A DNA stretch of 64,000 bases from DATFQI01 sp963816955. Lineage in GTDB: Bacteria > Actinomycetota > Thermoleophilia > Solirubrobacterales > Solirubrobacteraceae. How positions within the stretch are numbered: position 1 is the first letter of the stretch; each line of letters begins with the position of its first letter. The position numbers were made by a program, and so were the translations under genes. Where the stretch lies: assembly GCA_963816955.1 (NCBI GenBank), contig CAWFME010000003.1, positions 1-64,000 on the forward strand, in the 5' to 3' direction. The notes under the pieces were generated by a model that was not told the DNA's origin, did no database searches, and saw only the letters and a program-made list of their open reading frames with translations. This document shows positions 34,536-43,377 of the stretch, one piece after another.

Positions 34536-35494
34536 GGCAGCCGCCCCCCGCGCAGCAGCGAGAAGGCCAGGCCGCCGAGCAGCAGCACGAGCCCGCCGCC
34601 GGCGAACGTCGCGGTCATCTCCTGCTTCTCGCGCACCGTCGCGAAGCGGGTCGCCAGGCCGGAGTAGACCGCCTCGAGCTGATCGGCGTCGGGGGCGTTG
34701 AAGTAGCGCCCGCCGGTGTCGCGCGCGATCTCGCGCAGCGTGAGCGTGTCCGGCGGGACCTTCTCCGTGCGGGTCGTGCCGTCGATCCGCTTGGTCTCCA
34801 GCGTGCCGTCCGGCGTGCCGAGCGCGACGGTGTAGATGCGGATCTTCGCCTTCTTGGCCTCCTGCGCGACGTCGATCGGGTCCTGGCCGCGGGTGTTGGC
34901 GCCGTCGGACAGCAGCACGATCGCCGTCGGCAGCTTGCGGGTGCCGCCGAGCCCGTCCGGGATCGGCGTGTCCGCCGCCTCCAGCCCGAGCTTCAGTCCG
35001 TCGCCCATCGCGGTCGCGCCCTGGACGGTGAGCTGGCGCAGCGCGAGCTCCATCCGGCCGCGGTCCGTCGTCGGCTCGACGACCTGCTCGGCCTGCGAGC
35101 CGAACTTGATCAGCCCGAGCCGGAAGTCCTCCGGCACCTGGCGTGACAGCGTGCGGGCGGCCTCGCGCGCGGCGGTCAGCCGGTCCGGGCGCACGTCCTT
35201 GGCCAGCATCGAGCCGGACGTGTCGGTGACCATGATCACCGTCGCCTCCTCGCGCTTGGCGGCGACGGTCCGCTCCGGCCGGGCGAGCGCGACGAGCAGC
35301 GCCGTGAACGCCAGCAGCGCCAGCAGCGCGGGCAGGTGGCGCAGCGGGCTGGCCTTCGCGACGGAGGCCAGCAGGTCGACGTTGGTGTAGCGCACCGCGA
35401 ACCGCCGCCGGCGCTGCTGCGCGGCGATGTAGGCGAGGACGGCCAGGGGCAGCAGCCCGAGGCCGACCAGCACCAGTGGCTCGCGGAAGCTCAT
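34532..35494 (-). CDS. vWA-domain membrane protein (BatA-like), first copy
   Basis: 320 residues. Layout as in the other copy: two N-terminal transmembrane helices (LVLVGLGLLPLAVLAYIAAQ, LPALLALLAFTALLVALARP), a vWA domain with MVTDTSGSMLAKDVRPDRL, GATAMGDGLKLG and LLSDGANTRG, and a C-terminal helix (TFAGGGLVLLLGGLAFSLL). Nine bases separate it from moxR. Confidence 0.9.
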   Translation of the reverse strand: MSFREPLVLVGLGLLPLAVLAYIAAQQRRRRFAVRYTNVDLLASVAKASPLRHLPALLALLAFTALLVALARPERTVAAKREEATVIMVTDTSGSMLAKDVRPDRLTAAREAARTLSRQVPEDFRLGLIKFGSQAEQVVEPTTDRGRMELALRQLTVQGATAMGDGLKLGLEAADTPIPDGLGGTRKLPTAIVLLSDGANTRGQDPIDVAQEAKKAKIRIYTVALGTPDGTLETKRIDGTTRTEKVPPDTLTLREIARDTGGRYFNAPDADQLEAVYSGLATRFATVREKQEMTATFAGGGLVLLLGGLAFSLLRGGRLP

Positions 35495-35503
35495 CGGCCC
35501 GGG

Positions 35504-36544
35504 CTAGCGGGCCGTCCGCGCGGACTCGTGGGCGAGCTCGATCCGCGGCATCGGCGTGCGCCGCAGCACGTCGTCGAGCACGCGGTCGGCGTCGACGCCC
35601 GCGGCGAGCGCCTCGTAGGTGAGCACGATGCGGTGGCGCAGGACGTCGCGCGCCAGGTCGCGGACGTCGACGGGGAGCACGTAGTCGCGCGCCCGCAGGA
35701 GCGCGAGCGCCCGCGCCGCGTGGATCAGGTTGATCGACCCTCGCGGGCTGGCGCCGAACTCGACCCAGCCGTGCTCGCCGGCGTCGCGCGTGGCCGTCGT
35801 CAGCGCAACGGCGTACTCCATCACGCGCCGATCGACGTAGGACTGCGCCGCGGCGCGCTGGTGCTGGGCCAGCGACTCGGGCGAGAGCACCTCCCGCACG
35901 CGCGCGTGCGTGTCCAGCGAGCGCTCCACCACGGCCACCTCGTCGCGCGTGTCGGGGTAGTCGACGACGAGCTTGAACATGAAGCGGTCGACCTGGGCCT
36001 CGGGCAACGCGTAGGTGCCCTCGGACTCGATCGGGTTCTGCGTGGCCATGACCAGGAACGGCGCCGGCACGCGGTGGGTCTCGTGGCCGATCGTGACCTG
36101 GCGCTCCTGCATGACCTCCAGCAGGGCGGACTGGACCTTGGCCGGCGCGCGGTTGATCTCGTCCGCGAGCAGGAAGTTGCAGAACACCGGGCCGAGCTCG
36201 GTGTCGAAGCCGCCGGTGTCGGCCCGGTAGATCCTCGTGCCCACGAGGTCCGCGGGCACGAGGTCGGGCGTGAACTGCAGGCGCTTGAACGAGCCGCCGA
36301 GCACGTCGGAGACGGTCTTGACCGTGAGCGTCTTGGCCAGGCCGGGCACGCCCTCGAGCAGGACGTGGCCGCCCGCCAGCAGCGCCACGATCACGCGCTC
36401 GAGCATCGACTCCTGGCCCACGATCACGCGCTTGATCTCGAACAGCGCGGTCTCCAGCGCGTCGTGGGCCTCGCGGGCGGGGCTGCGCTCGCGCCGCTCC
36501 TCTTCGTCGTCGAGCGCGCGCAGGCGCCTGTCGTCAGAACTCAC
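35504..36544 (-). CDS. MoxR-family AAA+ ATPase
   Basis: 346 residues, GTG start. Walker A LLEGVPGLAKTLTVKTVSDV, Walker B FLLADEINRAPAKVQSALLE, sensor 1 LVMATQNPIESEGTYALPEA and sensor 2 GASPRGSINLIHAARALALL. A charged 25-residue N-terminal extension precedes the first helix. It works with the vWA and DUF58 proteins encoded next as an ATP-driven remodelling complex. 24 bases downstream of htrA. Confidence 0.95.
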   Translation of the reverse strand: MSSDDRRLRALDDEEERRERSPAREAHDALETALFEIKRVIVGQESMLERVIVALLAGGHVLLEGVPGLAKTLTVKTVSDVLGGSFKRLQFTPDLVPADLVGTRIYRADTGGFDTELGPVFCNFLLADEINRAPAKVQSALLEVMQERQVTIGHETHRVPAPFLVMATQNPIESEGTYALPEAQVDRFMFKLVVDYPDTRDEVAVVERSLDTHARVREVLSPESLAQHQRAAAQSYVDRRVMEYAVALTTATRDAGEHGWVEFGASPRGSINLIHAARALALLRARDYVLPVDVRDLARDVLRHRIVLTYEALAAGVDADRVLDDVLRRTPMPRIELAHESARTAR

Positions 36545-36568
36545 GCCGTGTCTCCTCGGTCGGGCCGA

Positions 36569-37645
36569 TCATCCCTGTAGTGCTTCGTTCGGGCGGGTAC
36601 CGAGTGTGACGCTCAGCGTCTCGCGGCTCCCGTTGCGCTGCACTTCCACCTTCACGGTATCGCCGGGCTTGCGCGTATTCACGGCCTGACCGAGATCCGA
36701 CGCGGTCGCGACGCTGCTCCCGTCGAAGCGGAGGATCACGTCGCCGGGGCGCAGGCCGCCCTTCTGGGCCGGCTCGCCGGTCACCTGCTGCACCACTGCG
36801 CCGTCGCGCGGCGCCGCGTCGGAGGTGGAGACGCCCAGCCAGGCGCGGTCGATGCTGCCGTCGGACTTGAGCTGCGGCACGACCTGCTTGACCGTGTCGA
36901 TCGGGACGGCGAAGCCCACCCCGGAGTTCGAGTCGGTGCCGTTGGTGGCGATCTGGGAGTTGATCCCGATCACGCGGCCGTCGTCGTCGAGCAGCGGGCC
37001 GCCCGAGTTGCCGGGGTTGATCGCCGCGTCGGTCTGGATGACGCCGGAGATCGTGAAGCCGTTGGGGGCCCGGATCTCGCGGCCCAGCGCGGACACGATG
37101 CCGCTGGTGACGGTGCCCTGGAGGCCGAACGGGCTGCCGATCGCGATCGCGGGCTGGCCGGGCTCGATCTGCTTGGAGTCGGCGAGCTGGAGCGGCTTGA
37201 CGCCGCCGTCGACCTTCGACGGGTCGATCTTGAGGACGGCGATGTCGGTCGACGGGTCGGTGCCGACGACGTCGGCGTCGATCGGGTCGCCGTTCTCCGT
37301 GAAGCGCACGGAGACGCTGCGGGCGCCCTCGACGACGTGGTCGTTGGTGACGATCGTTCCGTCGGCGGAGTACACCCAGCCCGAGCCGGAGCCCTGGCCC
37401 TGGGCCGTGGTGGAGGCGATGTAGACCACGCCGGGGGAGACGCGGCGGTAGATGTCCGAGACATCGGTGGGCGCGGCGGCGGACGACGTGGTCGTCGCTG
37501 CGGGCCCGGCGGTGGACTGGGCGCCGGCGTTCGTGCGGTCGAAGGCGCCGCTCGCGACGAGCACGCCGGCGACGATCGCGACCGACAGCGCACCCATCAC
37601 CAGGTAGAGGAGGTCGGAGGCGCGTGGTGATCTCATGGCACGCAT
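36569..37645 (-). CDS. HtrA/DegP-like membrane-anchored serine protease with PDZ domain
   Basis: 358 residues. One N-terminal transmembrane anchor (LYLVMGALSVAIVAGVLVAS) and a low-complexity Ser/Thr/Ala linker. The trypsin-like domain has the catalytic triad in VTNDHVVEGA (His), STDIAVLKI (Asp) and INPGNSGGPLLDDDG (Ser). One PDZ domain follows (RAWLGVSTSDAAP, AQKGGLRPGDVILRFDGSSV). It degrades or chaperones misfolded envelope proteins. First gene of the operon leading to moxR; envelope stress and the MoxR complex may be linked. Confidence 0.95.
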   Translation of the reverse strand: MRAMRSPRASDLLYLVMGALSVAIVAGVLVASGAFDRTNAGAQSTAGPAATTTSSAAAPTDVSDIYRRVSPGVVYIASTTAQGQGSGSGWVYSADGTIVTNDHVVEGARSVSVRFTENGDPIDADVVGTDPSTDIAVLKIDPSKVDGGVKPLQLADSKQIEPGQPAIAIGSPFGLQGTVTSGIVSALGREIRAPNGFTISGVIQTDAAINPGNSGGPLLDDDGRVIGINSQIATNGTDSNSGVGFAVPIDTVKQVVPQLKSDGSIDRAWLGVSTSDAAPRDGAVVQQVTGEPAQKGGLRPGDVILRFDGSSVATASDLGQAVNTRKPGDTVKVEVQRNGSRETLSVTLGTRPNEALQG

Positions 37646-37869
37646 TCCAGACCCCGCCTGACAAGGCTTCCTGAACGCTCGCTCAGGCCTCCCTTAAAGG
37701 TTCCTGTGGCCCGTCTTAGGAAGCGTGCGGCTGGCCGTACCGACGCCGCCGGAGCCGCTGGGTACGGTTCTGCGCATGTTCAGCTGATTCGCCCGTCGAG
37801 AGTTCCACCGCTTGCTCCGCATCACCGCGTCGAGCAGTCCAGATCTCACCGCGAATCGAAGGAGTCGCC

Positions 37870-38007
37870 TTGCAGCGAAACCCCTCCAGCCGGCGCCCGC
37901 CCGTCCAGCGCTCGCAGCAGCAGCAACACCAGCGCACCGTCGTGCAGCAGCCGCGCAAGAAGAAGCTCGGCACCAAGCAGATCAGGCGCGGCGCGCTGCC
38001 GCGCTAG
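37870..38007 (+). CDS. 45-residue basic, Gln-rich small protein
   Basis: TTG start with GGAG eight bases upstream. The product has 12 Arg/Lys and 10 Gln (RSQQQQHQRTVVQQ, PRKKKLGTKQIRRGALPR), typical of a nucleic-acid- or ribosome-binding peptide. The stop lies 12 bases from the convergent gpsA stop. The 220 bases before it, back to the htrA start, hold no gene and must contain both promoters. Not a recognised family. Confidence 0.45.
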   Translation: MQRNPSSRRPPVQRSQQQQHQRTVVQQPRKKKLGTKQIRRGALPR

Positions 38008-38019
38008 CGCCCGGCGTCC

Positions 38020-39126
38020 TCAGCGTGCGGTCCGCCGTCGCGAGCGGCGGCGGACCCACGCGCGTGCCTGCTCCCAGGCGCGCCGGGTCGCGCCACGCGG
38101 GCCGAAGCGCGCCGGCGGCGGCACCGTCGCGCGCACCTGGGCGACCCAGTCGTCGATCGGCAGCTCGCCCGCGATCAGCCGGCGCAGCGCGTCGGTGACC
38201 GGCGCCTCGACGCCGGCGCGGTCCAGCGCGGCGGCCAGCAGCGGCACCATGTCGAGCGCCTCGACCGCCTGGCCGATCCGCTCGGGGATCTCCGCCGCGG
38301 GCACGCCCTTGCCGAGCAGCTCGCCCGCGCGCCGGTTGCGGCTCTGCGGCGCCAGCGCGGTGCCGACGAGGTCGCCCGTGCCGGCCAGCCCGATCAGCGA
38401 CTCCGGCCGCGCGCCCTGGCGCTCGGCGTAGCGCCAGACCTCCTGGAAGATGTGCCCGGCGGCGGCGCCCGCCGCGTTGAGCCCGACCGCCTCCGTCGCG
38501 CCCGCGGCCAGCGCGGCGGCGTTCTTGGCCACGCCCGCGAGCTCGACGCCGATCGGGTCGCTGGACTGCTCGCAGACCACGCCGGCGCGCATGAAGACGT
38601 TGGCGATCGTGCCCGCGAGGCGCTCGTCGAGCGAGGCTGCGACGAGGCCGGCGCCGGCCGTGACCATCTCGTGGGCGTGCGCAGGACCGCCCACGCACGC
38701 GACGCGCCCGTAGCCCAGCGCGGTCGACAGCATCACCGTCGGGGCGGTCCCGTCGGGCGGGACGAGGCCCTTGGCCAGCGAGATCACCGGCGTGCGGCGG
38801 CCGAGCCCGGCCTGCTCGAGGCCCTGGATGACCTCCTTCAGCCCGCGCGAGGGGACGCCGAGGAAGACGTAGTCCGCCCGCGCGAGGCCCTCCTCGGCGG
38901 GCTCGATCCGCAGGTCGCGCGGCAGCTCCACGCCCGGGAGGTAGGCCTTGTTCTCGCGGTCCGACTCCAGCCGCCGGCACTGGTCGCGCGTGCGCGTCTG
39001 CAGCGTGGTCCGGAAGCCGCCGCGGGCCAGCAGGACCGCGACGGCGGTCCCGAACGAGCCCGCGCCGACCACGACGGCGCGCCGGCTCCCGGGCGTCGGG
39101 AGCGCCAGATGCGGGCGTGGCGGCAT
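38020..39126 (-). CDS. gpsA: NAD(P)-dependent glycerol-3-phosphate dehydrogenase
   Basis: 368 residues from the ATG giving MPPRPHLALPTPGSRR. Rossmann motif VVVGAGSFGTAVAVLLARGG, then ENKAYLPGVELP, FLGVPSRGLKEVI, ISLAKGL, VACVGGPAHAHEMV, DPIGVELAGVAKNAAALAAG (catalytic Lys), SLIGLAGTGDLVGT and QSRNRRAGELLGKG. It reduces dihydroxyacetone phosphate to glycerol-3-phosphate for phospholipid synthesis. The C-terminal extension of about 40 Arg-rich residues is longer than usual. Confidence 0.93.
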   Translation of the reverse strand: MPPRPHLALPTPGSRRAVVVGAGSFGTAVAVLLARGGFRTTLQTRTRDQCRRLESDRENKAYLPGVELPRDLRIEPAEEGLARADYVFLGVPSRGLKEVIQGLEQAGLGRRTPVISLAKGLVPPDGTAPTVMLSTALGYGRVACVGGPAHAHEMVTAGAGLVAASLDERLAGTIANVFMRAGVVCEQSSDPIGVELAGVAKNAAALAAGATEAVGLNAAGAAAGHIFQEVWRYAERQGARPESLIGLAGTGDLVGTALAPQSRNRRAGELLGKGVPAAEIPERIGQAVEALDMVPLLAAALDRAGVEAPVTDALRRLIAGELPIDDWVAQVRATVPPPARFGPRGATRRAWEQARAWVRRRSRRRTAR

Positions 39127-39238
39127 TCCCTCCCCGTACCCAGCCCCTCGCACGGCGTTACTCGATGAGCGTTTGCTTAGATGGAACGCAACACGCGCCT
39201 ACCTGGGGAGGCGGGCGCTCGACAGGGGAGCAGGGAAG

Positions 39239-40756
39239 ATGCTCAAGAGACTTGGGCCGGCGATCGCCGGTCTCGTAGCCGTGGCCGCGCTGGCCATCGG
39301 CGTCCCGTCCGCGACGGGCCATCCCGAGGAATGCGCCGGCACCGCCGCGTGGGCCTCCACCGACGGCGGCTACTCGCCGTATCTGTCCTGGCAGGGGGCC
39401 GAGGAGTCCATCTGCATGAGCAAGTCCGTCGCGAGCCGTTACGACGACTCCGACGCGAAGCTCACGCGCACGAACCAGGTCGGGACCGCCGGCATGCGGC
39501 TGATCGCCTCGCGCTCCAAGCAGGGCCCGTTCGCGCCCTACGCGGAGTTCAACTCGGACATCGCGTTCGAGAACGGCTACGCGTACCAGGGCAACTACCG
39601 GGGCGTCACGATCTGGGACGTCCGCGATCCGAGCAACCCGACGCTGGTCAACCAGATCGTGTGCCCCGGCTCGCAGAACGACGTCACCATCAACGACGGG
39701 ATCCTGGTCACGTCGACCGACTCGCGTCGCACGAACGACGGCTGCGCCAGCAGCTCGACGTCGACGCCGTCCGACCCCAGCACGTGGGAGGGCATCAAGG
39801 TGTGGGACGTCTCTGATCCGACGGCGCCCGCTCTGCGCAAGAGCGTGCGCACCGACTGCGGCTCGCACACCCACACCGTGCTGCCCGAGGCGGACCGGCT
39901 GCTCATCTACGTCCAGTCCTACGACGTCAGCGGCAACAACTACCGCTGCGCGAACACCGGGCCGAACTCGCACGACAAGATCTCGATCGTCGAGGTGCCC
40001 AAGGACGACCTGAGCGCGTCGGAGGTGATCGCCACGCCGGTTCTGTTCCCGGACGGCGGCGGTGACTCCATCACAGGCACCCGTCGCGCGACGACCGGCT
40101 GCCACGACATCACCGTCTACCAGAAGATCGGCCTCGCGGCCGGCGCCTGCACGGGCGAGGGCGCGATCATCGACATCCGCAACCCGGAGGAGCCGAAGGT
40201 GCTCGCCTCCGTCGAGGACCCGAACTTCGCGTTCTGGCACAGCGCCACGATCAGCCAGGACGGCAAGAAGGTCCTGTTCACGGATGAGCTGGGCGGCGGC
40301 AGCTCGCCGACCTGCAACCCGACGATCGGCTCCGAGCGCGGCGCCGACGCGGTCTACGACATCACCGATCCCGCGAATCCGAAGTTCATGAGCTACTTCA
40401 AGATCCCGCGGGAGCAGACCAACCAGGAGAACTGCGTGGCCCACAACGGCAACGCGATCCCGGTGCCCGGCCGGGACATCCTCGTGCAGTCCTGGTACCA
40501 GGGCGGCACGTCGATCATCGACTGGACCGACGGCAACAAGGTCAAGGAGCTGGCCTGGTTCGACCGCGGCCCGTGGACGAGCGCGGAGCGCCCGAACGGC
40601 GGGCTGGCGGGATTCTGGTCGACCTACTACTACAACGGGTTCATCTACGGCAGCGAGATCCAGCGCGGCCTCGACGTCTTCAAGGCGACGGGCAGCGAGT
40701 TCTCAAAGGCGGACCGCAGCAAGGTCCGCACGCTGAACGCTCAGACGCAGTTCTGA
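39239..40756 (+). CDS. Secreted LVIVD-repeat (beta-propeller-like) protein
   Basis: 505 residues. Signal peptide MLKRLGPAIAGLVAVAALAI ending near ATGHPEE. The repeats have the form 'xGxxIWDVxDPxxPxLV': YRGVTIWDVRDPSNPTLVNQ, WEGIKVWDVSDPTAPALRKS, GAIIDIRNPEEPKVLASVED and AVYDITDPANPKFMSYFKIP. His-rich turns (GSHTHTVLPE, FWHSATIS) and several Cys suggest a metal site and disulfides. LVIVD proteins are extracellular seven-bladed-propeller candidates of unknown function. AGGGAAG before the ATG acts as ribosome-binding site. Confidence 0.85.
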   Translation: MLKRLGPAIAGLVAVAALAIGVPSATGHPEECAGTAAWASTDGGYSPYLSWQGAEESICMSKSVASRYDDSDAKLTRTNQVGTAGMRLIASRSKQGPFAPYAEFNSDIAFENGYAYQGNYRGVTIWDVRDPSNPTLVNQIVCPGSQNDVTINDGILVTSTDSRRTNDGCASSSTSTPSDPSTWEGIKVWDVSDPTAPALRKSVRTDCGSHTHTVLPEADRLLIYVQSYDVSGNNYRCANTGPNSHDKISIVEVPKDDLSASEVIATPVLFPDGGGDSITGTRRATTGCHDITVYQKIGLAAGACTGEGAIIDIRNPEEPKVLASVEDPNFAFWHSATISQDGKKVLFTDELGGGSSPTCNPTIGSERGADAVYDITDPANPKFMSYFKIPREQTNQENCVAHNGNAIPVPGRDILVQSWYQGGTSIIDWTDGNKVKELAWFDRGPWTSAERPNGGLAGFWSTYYYNGFIYGSEIQRGLDVFKATGSEFSKADRSKVRTLNAQTQF

Positions 40757-40765
40757 TCCGGCCGG

Positions 40766-41773
40766 CTACGCGCGGCCCTCGGCCAGTTCACGGCCGAGGG
40801 CCTCGCCGGCCGCCTCCAGCTCCTCCAGCGTGGTCGCCTCGAGCGTGCGCTGGAGGTCGATGATGCGCTTGCCGAACGGGTCGAGCGCGTCGGTCCCCAC
40901 GATGGCGTGCAGCGGCACCCCGGCCTGCCTGGTGCGGGTGCCGATCTCGCCCACGAGCTTGCCCTCGAGCGTCTGCTCGTCGAGCTTGCCCTCGCCGGTG
41001 ACGACGGCGCGCGCGGCGCGCATGCGGTCGTCGAAGTCCAGCGCGTCGAGCACCCAGCGGGCGCCGGGCTCCAGCACGGCGCCGTGCGCGGCCCACAGCC
41101 CGCCGGAGAGCCCGCCGGCGGCGCCCGTCATCGGCACGCCGCGGGGGTCGCGCGGCAGCGTGGCGGCGAGCTGGTCGAGGCGCTCGCGCAGCCGGGCGAC
41201 CATGCCGGGGTCCGCGCCCTTCTGCGGGCCGAAGACCTTCGGGGCGTCCTCGAAGACCGTGCGCACGTCGGTGAGCACGACGATCTGCGCGCCGCGCAGG
41301 CCACCGCCGTCGGCGATCGCCTCCAGCGCGCCGGCGCCGCCGTCGGTCGTCGCGGAGCCGCCGACCGCGACGAGGATCACCTGGGCGCCGGCCTCCGCCG
41401 CGGCGGCGATCAGCTGGCCGGTGCCGTAGGTCGAAGCGGCCCAGGCGTCGCGCTCGGCCTCGGCGACGAGCCCGAGGCCGCTCGCGGCCGCCATCTCCAC
41501 GATCGCCGTCCCGCCGCCCTCGACGAGCCCGAAGCCGGCGCGGATGTCGCGGCCCAGCGGGTCCTGGACCTCGACCGCGACGAGCTCCCCGCCGAGCTGG
41601 GGCAGCAGGGCGTCCAGCGTGCCCTCGCCGCCGTCGGCGACCGGGCACAGGTCGGGCGGCATCAGGCCGGCCCGTTCCAGCCCGCGGCCGATCGCCCCGG
41701 CGACCTGCGGCGCGCTGAACGTGCCCTTGAAGGAGTCCGGCGCGACGAGGACGGGACGCTCGGGAACGGGCAT
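40766..41773 (-). CDS. Glycerate kinase (GlxK family)
   Basis: 335 residues, intact. Family blocks: VLVAPDSFKGTFSAPQVAGA, PVADGGEGTLDALL, IVEMAAASGLGL, STYGTGQLIAAA, VAVGGSATTDGGAGALEAI, GAAGGLSGGLWA and VVTGEGKLDEQTLEGK. It phosphorylates D-glycerate to 2- or 3-phosphoglycerate, linking glyoxylate or serine breakdown to glycolysis. It is divergent from an HxlR regulator, 60 bases away, with a palindrome between. Confidence 0.93.
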   Translation of the reverse strand: MPVPERPVLVAPDSFKGTFSAPQVAGAIGRGLERAGLMPPDLCPVADGGEGTLDALLPQLGGELVAVEVQDPLGRDIRAGFGLVEGGGTAIVEMAAASGLGLVAEAERDAWAASTYGTGQLIAAAAEAGAQVILVAVGGSATTDGGAGALEAIADGGGLRGAQIVVLTDVRTVFEDAPKVFGPQKGADPGMVARLRERLDQLAATLPRDPRGVPMTGAAGGLSGGLWAAHGAVLEPGARWVLDALDFDDRMRAARAVVTGEGKLDEQTLEGKLVGEIGTRTRQAGVPLHAIVGTDALDPFGKRIIDLQRTLEATTLEELEAAGEALGRELAEGRA

Positions 41774-41793
41774 CGGAGAATCGTCCCAGGAAG

Positions 41794-41806
41794 TCGTGAC
41801 ACACGA
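41794..41806. promoter_or_regulatory. 13-bp palindrome, candidate HxlR operator
   Basis: TCGTGACACACGA (arms TCGTG/CACGA) lies midway in the 60-base gap between the divergent glycerate kinase and HxlR genes. Confidence 0.4.
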
Positions 41807-41833
41807 TCCGGTCTCCCGACATTCATACACCGG

Positions 41834-42280
41834 ATGAGCGCCCAGACCGCACCCGCCACCCGGATCGACCAGGACAACCTCGAGGCGCTGCAGGCCGCGG
41901 TGAGCGTGCTGGCGGCCAAGTGGAGCGTGGTCGTGCTGACCCGGCTGGCCGACGGGTCGAGCCGCTTCAACGAGCTCCTGCGGCAGATCGACGGCGTGTC
42001 GCGCCGCATGCTCAGCGCTACGCTGCGCCAGCTCGAGCGCGACGGGCTGGTCGAGCGCCACGTCTTCGCGCGCGTGCCCGCCCGCGTGGGATACGAGCTC
42101 TCGCCCGCCGGGCAGGAGCTGCTGGCCGCGCTGGCGCCGCTCGCCGGCTGGGGCGTCGAGCACCGCGCGGACCTGTTCGCCGCGCGCGAGCAGTTCGACC
42201 GCATGCAGGAGTGGCGGGCGAACCGCGAGGGCATGCAGGCCCGCAGCCGGGCCGGCGCACCGCCCGCGTCGATGATCTAG
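41834..42280 (+). CDS. HxlR-family transcriptional regulator
   Basis: 148 residues. The winged-helix core is typical of HxlR: VLAAKWSVVVLTRLADGSSR, FNELLRQIDGVSRRMLSATL, RQLERDGLVERHVFARVPAR and VGYELSPAGQELLAALAPLA. HxlR proteins usually act at their own divergent promoter and often sense reactive electrophiles, although no conserved N-terminal Cys is present here. The 3' end overlaps the convergent ligase stop by four bases. Confidence 0.92.
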   Translation: MSAQTAPATRIDQDNLEALQAAVSVLAAKWSVVVLTRLADGSSRFNELLRQIDGVSRRMLSATLRQLERDGLVERHVFARVPARVGYELSPAGQELLAALAPLAGWGVEHRADLFAAREQFDRMQEWRANREGMQARSRAGAPPASMI

Positions 42281-43224
42281 CTCTGGAGCTGGTCCATCCG
42301 GCAGTCGGCGGGGGCCTTGTCGTCGCGCCAGCGCGCGATCTTGGTCCCGTGGCGGATGCGGTCGTTGCTCGTGTGGTCGAACGTGACCTCGACGACGAGC
42401 TCCGGCCGAAGCTCGACCCACTCGAGGTCGCGGTCGTTGGCCCAGCGGCTCGGATCGCCCATGCCGCGCTGGCCGGTCTCGTAGGGCTTGAGCTCCTCGA
42501 TCAGCTCGCGCTTGCGCTTGGCGCTGAGGCCCGACGTGTGCCCGACGGTGCGCAGCCGGCCGTCGTCGTCATAGAGGCCGAGGATCAGCGAGCCGACGGT
42601 GTTCTCCTCCTTGCCGGGACGCCAGCCCATCACGACCGCGTCGATCGTGCGCACGCGCTTGATCTTGGCCATGCCCTTGCGCTCGCCGGGCAGGTAGGGC
42701 GCCTCCTGGCGCTTGGCGATCACGCCCTCGGCGCCCTGCAGCCACGGCTGGGCCTCGTCCGGGTCCTTCGTCGCCGGCGTCAAGTAGACGAGCTTGTCTT
42801 CCACGACCTGCCCGAGCCGATCGCGGCGCTCGGCCTGCGGCAGCTCCAGCAGGACCTCGTCGTCGAGGGCGAGCAGGTCGAAGGCGATGAAGCGCGTCGG
42901 CGTCTGCTCCGCGAGCATGCGGATGCGCGACTCGGCGGGATGGATGCGCTGGCCGAGCGCGTCGAAGTCCTGGCGGCCATGCTCGTCGAACAGGACGACC
43001 TCGCCGTCGAGCACGTAGCGGCCCTCGGGGAAGACCAGCTCGGGGAAGTAGCGCGTCATCGGCTTGCCGCCGCGCGACTGCAGGTAGACCTCGCCGCCGT
43101 CGACGAAGGCCAGCGTCCGGAAGCCGTCCCACTTGGGCTCGTAGACCCAGCCGTCGCCGACCGGGAGGGTCTTGGCGGGGCGGGCGAGCTGCGGGAGGAC
43201 GGGCGGCTTGAGCGGCAGGGCCAT
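42277..43224 (-). CDS. ATP-dependent DNA ligase (LigC-like)
   Basis: 315 residues from MALPLKPPVLPQLARPAKTL. Motif I is YEPKWDGFRTLAF, with the adenylated Lys. It is followed by LQSRGGKPMTRYFPEL, YVLDGEVVLFDE, FIAFDLLALD, GVIAKRQEAPYLPGER and MAKIKRVRTIDAVVMGW (motif V). The OB fold has GHTSGLSAKRKRELIEELKP and LVVEVTFDHTSNDRIRHGTK. There are no Ku, polymerase or nuclease domains. Short actinobacterial ligases of this type act in repair and NHEJ-like pathways. The ATG at 43242 would add MCFHGH, but the downstream ATG fits the family better. Confidence 0.92.
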   Translation of the reverse strand: MALPLKPPVLPQLARPAKTLPVGDGWVYEPKWDGFRTLAFVDGGEVYLQSRGGKPMTRYFPELVFPEGRYVLDGEVVLFDEHGRQDFDALGQRIHPAESRIRMLAEQTPTRFIAFDLLALDDEVLLELPQAERRDRLGQVVEDKLVYLTPATKDPDEAQPWLQGAEGVIAKRQEAPYLPGERKGMAKIKRVRTIDAVVMGWRPGKEENTVGSLILGLYDDDGRLRTVGHTSGLSAKRKRELIEELKPYETGQRGMGDPSRWANDRDLEWVELRPELVVEVTFDHTSNDRIRHGTKIARWRDDKAPADCRMDQLQS

Positions 43225-43242
43225 GTGGCCATGAAAACACAA

Positions 43243-43268
43243 CGACCCCCGCCGGGAGGCGGGGGTCG
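43243..43268. terminator. GC-rich hairpin upstream of the ligase gene
   Basis: Arms CGACCCCCGCC/GGCGGGGGTCG with loop GGGA. It lies after the 37-residue membrane-peptide gene on the minus strand and just before the ligase start, so it could separate the two transcripts. No T-run. Confidence 0.6.
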
Positions 43269-43270
43269 AA

Positions 43271-43294
43271 GGGGGAGGGGTTGGGGGGAGGGGG
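43271..43294 (+). promoter_or_regulatory. G-quadruplex-type sequence
   Basis: Four G-runs (5, 4, 6 and 5) separated by A, TT and A in 24 bases, followed by a C-run that could pair with them instead. It lies in the probable promoter region of the ligase gene. Confidence 0.6.
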
Positions 43295-43377
43295 TCCCCC
43301 CGGGTACTGCTTGGGGAGGGGTACTTCTTGCTTCGATCTCTGGGAGAGAAGTCTGTGTGGTGTCGCGGCGGCGGGTG

